A DNA stretch of 9,608 bases, from positions 1-9,608 of the forward strand of contig CAJUIK010000068.1 in the NCBI GenBank assembly GCA_910585875.1, written 5' to 3'. The position numbers and the translations under genes were made by a program. Shown piece after piece: positions 6,115 to 9,608 of the stretch (position 1 is its first letter; each line of letters opens with the position of its first letter). The notes below the pieces were generated by a model. That model was given only the letters and a program-made list of their open reading frames with translations. It made no database searches and was not told the DNA's origin. Source of the stretch: an uncultured Eubacteriales bacterium (GTDB lineage Bacteria; Bacillota; Clostridia; Oscillospirales; Butyricicoccaceae).

Positions 6115-8225
6115 GCCTCTTCCTCCTCTTTTGGCAGCGCGCCGGCGCCGCTCTCCCCAGTTTCGCTGTCCATGGGGGATATGACTGAAAGCATTTCTTT
6201 CATCGAGGGGTCATACAGCCGGAAATGGCCCCGGCCGCCTCTCTTGACTGCGTAAAGGGCCTGATCCGCCGCGTGGAACAGCTCTTCATAATCGTTTCCC
6301 ACATCCGCCGTCCGAGCCACGCCCATGCTGACGGAGATGGGGAAATCCTCATATTTGCCCAGCAGCGATGTGAAAATGCGCTGGATCACCGGCTCTGCCT
6401 CTCCCTTGTATTCCAAGAAGATCAAAAATTCGTCGCCCCCCACCCGGGCCGGGATATCGCCGCCCCGAATACACTTGCGCAGCTGCTCGGCCATGTGGAT
6501 CAGCACCCGGTCTCCAAAAATATGGCCGTAGTTGTCGTTGGCGTTTTTGAAATGGTCCAGATCCAGGATCACCAGGGCGAATTGGCCGTTGGGCCGGCTT
6601 TCCATCCGCTCCCGGATGATTTTTTTTGCCCGGGCATGGTTGAAAAGCCCGGTCAGCGGGTCGTGGGCGGCGGCCTGCTCCAGCTCGGCCAGCTTCATAT
6701 GGGCCTCGTGAATGTCCATAGCCTTGCCGATAGCGCCCATATACCGGGGCGGCTCGTCGACGGACCAGGTGGCCCTGCTGATGATGCGCATCCACCGCTC
6801 TTCCCCTTCCAGGCAGACCTTGCAGTCATAGGTCACCATAGGCTGCTCCGGCGTGGTGCTGCGCAGGGCGTCGGACAGGCCCCGCAACCCTTTTCCAAAA
6901 ATCTGAACCACTCGCTGGTCGCTGTAGGGGTCCATCACGACCTCCGGCAGCCCCAGCTTATCCGCCCCCCAAGCAGAAATGGTCACCATAGAAGGGGACA
7001 GGTTGTATTCAAACTGAATCTCCTGGGTCAGCGCCGCGAAGAAATTATATTTGGTGCGTTCATGCTCCAGCAGCTGCACCGCCCTCTCCGAAGCCCCCAG
7101 CTCCTCATGGCGGAACAGCTCTTCCGCAATGCTGCGGATATCCCGGTCGTTCTGAGCCGCTCGGATATTGTGCAGCTCTTGTTGGAGCGTGTCGGCAATA
7201 TCCGTCAGGCATTCCAACACCATAGGGTTGAAAACGCCGCACTTGCCCTCCAGAATCATCTTCACCGCCTCTTCGTGGGCGATGGCTTTTTTATAAACCC
7301 GTTCGCTGGTCAGCGCGTCGTACACATCGGCCAGCGCCACCATTTGAGCGGAAATGGGGATAGCGTCTCCGGCCAGCCCGTCCGGGTAGCCCCGGCCGTC
7401 AAACCGTTCGTGGTGCCAGCGGCAGATTTCATAGGCCGCCTTGACCAACGGCTCGTCGGAATAGAAAGGCAGGTCTTCCAGCATCCGGGCGCCGATTTCC
7501 GCATGGGTTTTCATCAGGGTAAACTCTTCGTCTGTCAGCCGCCCCGGCTTATTCAAAACTTCCTCTGGGATGGCCACTTTGCCGATGTCGTGCAAGGCCG
7601 AAGCGGTGCTGATGATAGAGATATCGCCCCGGCTGAGCTGATATTTGCTGGTTTTCTGAACCAGCCGCTTGAGCAGCAGCTCGGTCAGCAGCCGGACGTT
7701 GCGGACGTGCAGCCCGCTCTCGCCGTTGCGGAACTCCACAATGTGGCTCAGGATATCGATCATCAGGCTGCTCTGTTTTTCTTTTTCATAGATCTGGTCG
7801 GCCACCATGCTCATCAGCTTTTTCTGCTTGCTGTACAGCAAAATGGTGTTGACTACCCGCCGATGGACGATCAGCGCGTCAAAGGGCCGGCCGATAAAAT
7901 CCGTCACGCCCAGTTCATAGGCCCGCTCCACATGGCTGGAACCGTTTTCCGTGGAGATCATAATCACTGGGATATCTTCAATCCAACGGTTTTTGTTCAT
8001 GATGTCCAACACTTCGAATCCATTCATATTGGGCATCACAATATCCAGCAGGACAAGGGAGATCCCGATCCCCTTTTGCAGCGTCTCAACCGCCTGCCAG
8101 CCGTCTTCCGCCTCGATGATATCGTACTCGTCTCCCAGCATATCTGCCAGAATGGCGCGGTTCAGCTCGGAATCGTCTACAATCAGAATCTTCTGTTTCG
8201 GGGCCTGTTTTTTCTCGTTGTTCAA
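6111..8225 (-). CDS. response regulator with HD-GYP phosphodiesterase and GGDEF cyclase domains
   Basis: 704 residues, soluble. The receiver at about 11-130 has Asp17/Asp18 and phosphoacceptor Asp61 in LLDIVMPNMNG; the usual switch lysine is Arg113 (GRPF). The HD-GYP domain at about 145-345 keeps His173, the HD pair His212/Asp213, His241, His271/His272 and the GYP motif 279-281 (DGRGYPDG), as expected for a c-di-GMP phosphodiesterase. A PAS-like segment lies at about 390-510. The GGDEF domain at about 518-672 has an intact GGDEF (596-600) and an RxxD inhibitory site (587-590) five residues before it, as in product-inhibited diguanylate cyclases. Both opposing activities thus look intact. The only plausible start is TTG (8223-8225), because the receiver begins a few codons later; AAAAGGAG lies 12 bases upstream, a long spacing. 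It heads the operon. A catalytic test would be needed to know which activity dominates. Confidence 0.94.
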   Translation of the reverse strand: MNNEKKQAPKQKILIVDDSELNRAILADMLGDEYDIIEAEDGWQAVETLQKGIGISLVLLDIVMPNMNGFEVLDIMNKNRWIEDIPVIMISTENGSSHVERAYELGVTDFIGRPFDALIVHRRVVNTILLYSKQKKLMSMVADQIYEKEKQSSLMIDILSHIVEFRNGESGLHVRNVRLLTELLLKRLVQKTSKYQLSRGDISIISTASALHDIGKVAIPEEVLNKPGRLTDEEFTLMKTHAEIGARMLEDLPFYSDEPLVKAAYEICRWHHERFDGRGYPDGLAGDAIPISAQMVALADVYDALTSERVYKKAIAHEEAVKMILEGKCGVFNPMVLECLTDIADTLQQELHNIRAAQNDRDIRSIAEELFRHEELGASERAVQLLEHERTKYNFFAALTQEIQFEYNLSPSMVTISAWGADKLGLPEVVMDPYSDQRVVQIFGKGLRGLSDALRSTTPEQPMVTYDCKVCLEGEERWMRIISRATWSVDEPPRYMGAIGKAMDIHEAHMKLAELEQAAAHDPLTGLFNHARAKKIIRERMESRPNGQFALVILDLDHFKNANDNYGHIFGDRVLIHMAEQLRKCIRGGDIPARVGGDEFLIFLEYKGEAEPVIQRIFTSLLGKYEDFPISVSMGVARTADVGNDYEELFHAADQALYAVKRGGRGHFRLYDPSMKEMLSVISPMDSETGESGAGALPKEEEEA
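6122..6127 (-). promoter_or_regulatory. ribosome binding site of the HPt gene, inside the upstream coding region
   Basis: AGGAGG in the mRNA, 7 bases before the HPt ATG, lies within the codons for the Glu-rich tail of the c-di-GMP enzyme. With the ATGA overlap it supports coupled but strong translation of the HPt protein. Confidence 0.8.
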
Positions 8226-8237
8226 CTGTCCTGCACA

Positions 8238-8268
8238 CTCCTTTTAACCGGGAAAAGGCCTGGCGGCC
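8238..8268 (-). promoter_or_regulatory. leader of the c-di-GMP enzyme gene: ribosome site with two overlapping hairpins
   Basis: The Shine-Dalgarno AAAAGGAG occupies 8238-8245. In the mRNA CCUUUU (8253-8258) can pair with AAAAGG (8240-8245) across a 7-base loop, burying the ribosome site. Just upstream GGCC (8265-8268) can pair with GGCC (8257-8260) around GCCA. The second arm shares bases 8257-8258 with the masking stem, so the two hairpins exclude each other. The masking stem is short and AU-rich, so stability is uncertain. I see no known riboswitch core, including c-di-GMP classes, in the roughly 117-base leader. Confidence 0.4.
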
Positions 8269-8348
8269 CAGCCTCTTCCCATCCAGCCTGTTCCAAAATA
8301 CTTATTTCGCTCTTTCTTTCAAAATCGGCCCAAACTTGTCATTTTTCC

Positions 8349-8377
8349 ATTATACCATCCTTCTGGGCCAAGGGCAA
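8349..8377 (-). promoter_or_regulatory. sigma-A-type extended -10 promoter for the signalling operon
   Basis: On the minus strand TTGCCC (8372-8377) is followed after 17 bases by a perfect TATAAT (8349-8354), with TG one base before the -10, an extended -10 element. The expected start of transcription is near 8342, giving a leader of about 117 bases before the TTG start at 8225. This separates the signalling operon from hprK. Confidence 0.75.
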
Positions 8378-8390
8378 GAGCTCTGCTCTT
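8376..8390. promoter_or_regulatory. inverted repeat overlapping the -35 region (possible operator)
   Basis: AAGAGC (8376-8381) and GCTCTT (8385-8390) form a perfect 6-bp dyad around TCT. Its centre at 8383 lies at about -41 relative to the predicted start of transcription, a position used by activators that contact RNA polymerase, and it overlaps the weak -35. On the plus strand the dyad is followed by TATTTTT, so it could instead be a weak plus-strand terminator. Confidence 0.4.
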
Positions 8391-8420
8391 TATTTTTCGC
8401 AGTTCTTTTCTTACGCTCCA

Positions 8421-8473
8421 GAGCCAAAGGCCGCCGCCGGGGAATTCCCTTTTTCCCGGCGTTTCTCCGGCTC
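8421..8473. repeat. imperfect stem-loop downstream of hprK
   Basis: CGCCGGG (8435-8441) pairs with CCCGGCG (8455-8461), and GAGCC (8421-8425) pairs with GGCTC (8469-8473) outside it, separated by an unpaired internal region. It begins a few bases after the hprK stop codon, where a terminator would be expected. No U-run follows on the minus strand, so it is at best a non-canonical terminator or an mRNA-stabilising 3' structure. Confidence 0.4.
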
Positions 8474-8476
8474 CAA

Positions 8477-9421
8477 TCAGGCTTCGTCGCCCTGCTGGGC
8501 CAGCATCGTGCGGTAAATTTTGTCGCTCAGCTCTTTGCCCGCGTTGTGGCCCATCCGCTTGTTGCGGTTGTTCATGGCAGCCACTTCCAGTATGACGGCC
8601 AGATTCCGGCCCGGATGCACCGGGATCGTCAGCATAGGCACCTGAATATCCAGGATTTCCATCGTCTCGTCGTCGATGCCCCAACGGTCGTAGGGCTTGC
8701 CGTCCTCCCATTTTTCCAGCCGGACCACCAAGTCCACCCGCTCGGTGGGCTTGACAGAGCCCATGCCGAAGATGCGGCGCACGTCGATGATGCCGATGCC
8801 CCGCAGCTCAATGAAATAGCGGATCATCTCCGGCGCGCTTCCCACTAGGGTTTTGGCGGACACCTTTTTGATATCCACCGCGTCGTCGGCGATCAGCCGG
8901 TGGCCCCGCTTGACGAGCTCGATGGCGGTTTCGCTTTTGCCAATGCCGCTGTCGCCCAGCAACAGCAGCCCCTCGCCGTAAACCTCCACCAGTACGCCGT
9001 GGAGCGTGGTCACCGGGCCCAAATGCACATGGAGCGAGGCCGTCATGGCGGCGATGAGATCCGAGGTGAATTCGTCGCTGCCCGCCACAGGCGCGCCATA
9101 GCGCCGAGCCATTTCCATACATTCCTCCGAGGGCTGGTACCCCCTGGCGAAAATCAGCAGGGGGATTTTTCTCTTGAACATCCCCTCAAAGGCTTCGGCC
9201 CGTTTCTGAGGCGGCAGGCTCTGCAAAAACATCCATTCCGTCTTGCCCAGCACCTGGATGCTCCGGGCGTCGAAATGGTCGTAAAAGCCCACCAGCTGCA
9301 AGCCGGGGCGGTAAACGTCCATGCTGTAAATGGGAGAATCCATCGCGCCCTCCGGGGCGTAAAAAATATTCAAGCGGAATTCGTCCTTCAGCTGATGCAG
9401 TTTCACAAAAGGCTTTTCCAT
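8477..9421 (-). CDS. hprK: HPr kinase/phosphorylase
   Basis: 314 residues, matching the usual length of about 310. HprK phosphorylates Ser46 of HPr, the phosphotransferase-system carrier, in response to ATP and glycolytic intermediates, and removes the phosphate when Pi is high, so it controls carbon catabolite repression in Firmicutes. The N-terminal half (1-128) fits the family regulatory domain. The catalytic half shows His141, the P-loop GDSGIGKS (156-163), Asp179/Asp180 in LIADDAV and the family signature IELRGIGIIDVRRIFGMGS (204-222). The C-terminal helix region NRNKRMGHNAGKELSD is also typical. I prefer the ATG at 9419-9421 over the TTG one codon upstream, because GGGAG lies 8 bases before the ATG. 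It has its own strong promoter. The frequent Firmicutes partners (lgt, trxB, murB, rapZ or yvcK) are not downstream here. Confidence 0.97.
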   Translation of the reverse strand: MEKPFVKLHQLKDEFRLNIFYAPEGAMDSPIYSMDVYRPGLQLVGFYDHFDARSIQVLGKTEWMFLQSLPPQKRAEAFEGMFKRKIPLLIFARGYQPSEECMEMARRYGAPVAGSDEFTSDLIAAMTASLHVHLGPVTTLHGVLVEVYGEGLLLLGDSGIGKSETAIELVKRGHRLIADDAVDIKKVSAKTLVGSAPEMIRYFIELRGIGIIDVRRIFGMGSVKPTERVDLVVRLEKWEDGKPYDRWGIDDETMEILDIQVPMLTIPVHPGRNLAVILEVAAMNNRNKRMGHNAGKELSDKIYRTMLAQQGDEA

Positions 9422-9425
9422 CAAT

Positions 9426-9461
9426 CCCTCTCCCTTCCGCCGGAGGCGGCGAGCCGCCGGC
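9426..9461 (-). promoter_or_regulatory. hprK leader: ribosome binding site and GC-rich hairpin
   Basis: The ribosome site GGGAGAGGG is at 9426-9434. Directly upstream GGCGG and CCGCC (9445-9449 with 9454-9458) form a compact stem with a CTCG loop in the mRNA. An alternative pairing of 9439-9443 with 9457-9461 extends it with a 3-base bulge. The hairpin starts within about 5 bases of the ribosome site and may tune hprK translation or mRNA life. Confidence 0.5.
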
Positions 9462-9489
9462 CCTCTGTTTTCTTGGGTCTGCTGCCTCT

Positions 9490-9518
9490 ATTATAGAGGA
9501 TGCCGCGCTTATTATCAA
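9490..9518 (-). promoter_or_regulatory. sigma-A promoter of hprK
   Basis: On the minus strand TTGATA (9513-9518) and a perfect TATAAT (9490-9495) are separated by exactly 17 bases, matching the housekeeping consensus at 11 of 12 positions. Transcription should start near 9483, giving a leader of about 60 bases before the ATG. Confidence 0.85.
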
Positions 9519-9546
9519 CGGGAAATGATTTTTTTCGGGATAATCC

Positions 9547-9575
9547 TTGATTTTAATTCGGCGGTGTGGTAATAT
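9547..9575 (+). promoter_or_regulatory. divergent rightward promoter (extended -10)
   Basis: TTGATT (9547-9552) and TAATAT (9570-9575) are 17 bases apart, with TG one base before the -10. The start would be near 9582, so the transcript leaves the window to the right. The target is not visible; the 27 bases after the predicted start show no clear ribosome site. The -35 elements of this promoter and of hprK lie 28 bases apart. Confidence 0.5.
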
Positions 9576-9608
9576 AGTTCATGTCGCTTTAGACCTTATG
9601 GTTAAAGG

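Noticed and set aside
8226..8342. c-di-GMP riboswitch in the leader of the c-di-GMP enzyme
   Set aside because: The leader is about 117 bases and lacks the conserved core segments of the known c-di-GMP aptamers; only simple stems are visible.
8343..8356. plus-strand promoter with TTGTCA near 8337 and TATACC near 8351
   Set aside because: The spacing is far below 17 bases and the -10 is poor; the TATA is the reverse of the minus-strand TATAAT.
6225..8516. 763-residue plus-strand open frame antisense to the HD-GYP/GGDEF gene
   Set aside because: It mirrors a clear multi-domain minus-strand gene, has no recognisable motif, and is explained by GC-rich codon structure leaving the antisense frame open.
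9422..9424. TTG as the start of hprK
   Set aside because: An ATG follows immediately, and the GGGAG ribosome site is 8 bases from the ATG, the better spacing.

Overview
The window reads as a gene-dense piece of a Firmicutes chromosome, most likely a GC-rich gut-type Clostridia such as the Oscillospiraceae. The evidence is an HPr kinase/phosphorylase (a hallmark of Firmicutes carbon catabolite control), AGGAGG-type ribosome binding sites, sigma-A-like promoters, GTG/TTG starts and GC-rich third positions. The assignment to family level is inference. All six protein genes lie on the minus strand, so the window is best read from right to left.

Right end (about 9420-9608): a divergent promoter region. 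A near-consensus promoter drives hprK leftward, and a second extended -10 promoter points right, out of the window. hprK (8477-9421) is complete and has its catalytic motifs. A 251-base gap follows (8226-8476), holding a stem-loop and a promoter with a perfect TATAAT for the next unit.

Centre (719-8225): a signal-transduction cassette. In transcription order it encodes (i) a REC/HD-GYP/PAS/GGDEF protein with c-di-GMP-degrading and c-di-GMP-making motifs on one chain, (ii) a free HPt phosphotransfer protein overlapping it by 4 bases (ATGA), (iii) a membrane hybrid histidine kinase with an extracytoplasmic sensor and two receivers, and (iv) a soluble PAS hybrid histidine kinase with one receiver. 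Neither kinase has its own HPt domain. The simplest model is that both kinases pass phosphate His-Asp-His-Asp through the shared HPt to the receiver of the c-di-GMP enzyme. This wiring is inferred from gene order and domain content.

Left end (1-692): a small RHG-motif histidine phosphatase gene (153-692) follows the last kinase after 26 bases and probably closes the operon. Beyond it, 1-146 has no gene but holds three consecutive stem-loops: a perfect 20-bp hairpin, a 13-bp hairpin, and a plus-strand intrinsic terminator 6 bases from the phosphatase stop codon. They look like the end of a converging transcription unit or a structured RNA.

The most interesting points are the self-contained phosphorelay-to-c-di-GMP cassette, the intact dual-activity output enzyme, possible Shine-Dalgarno-masking hairpins in front of two of its genes, an inverted repeat at about -41 of its promoter, and the unexplained hairpin cluster at the left edge. 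No tRNA, rRNA, CRISPR array or transposase gene is visible.
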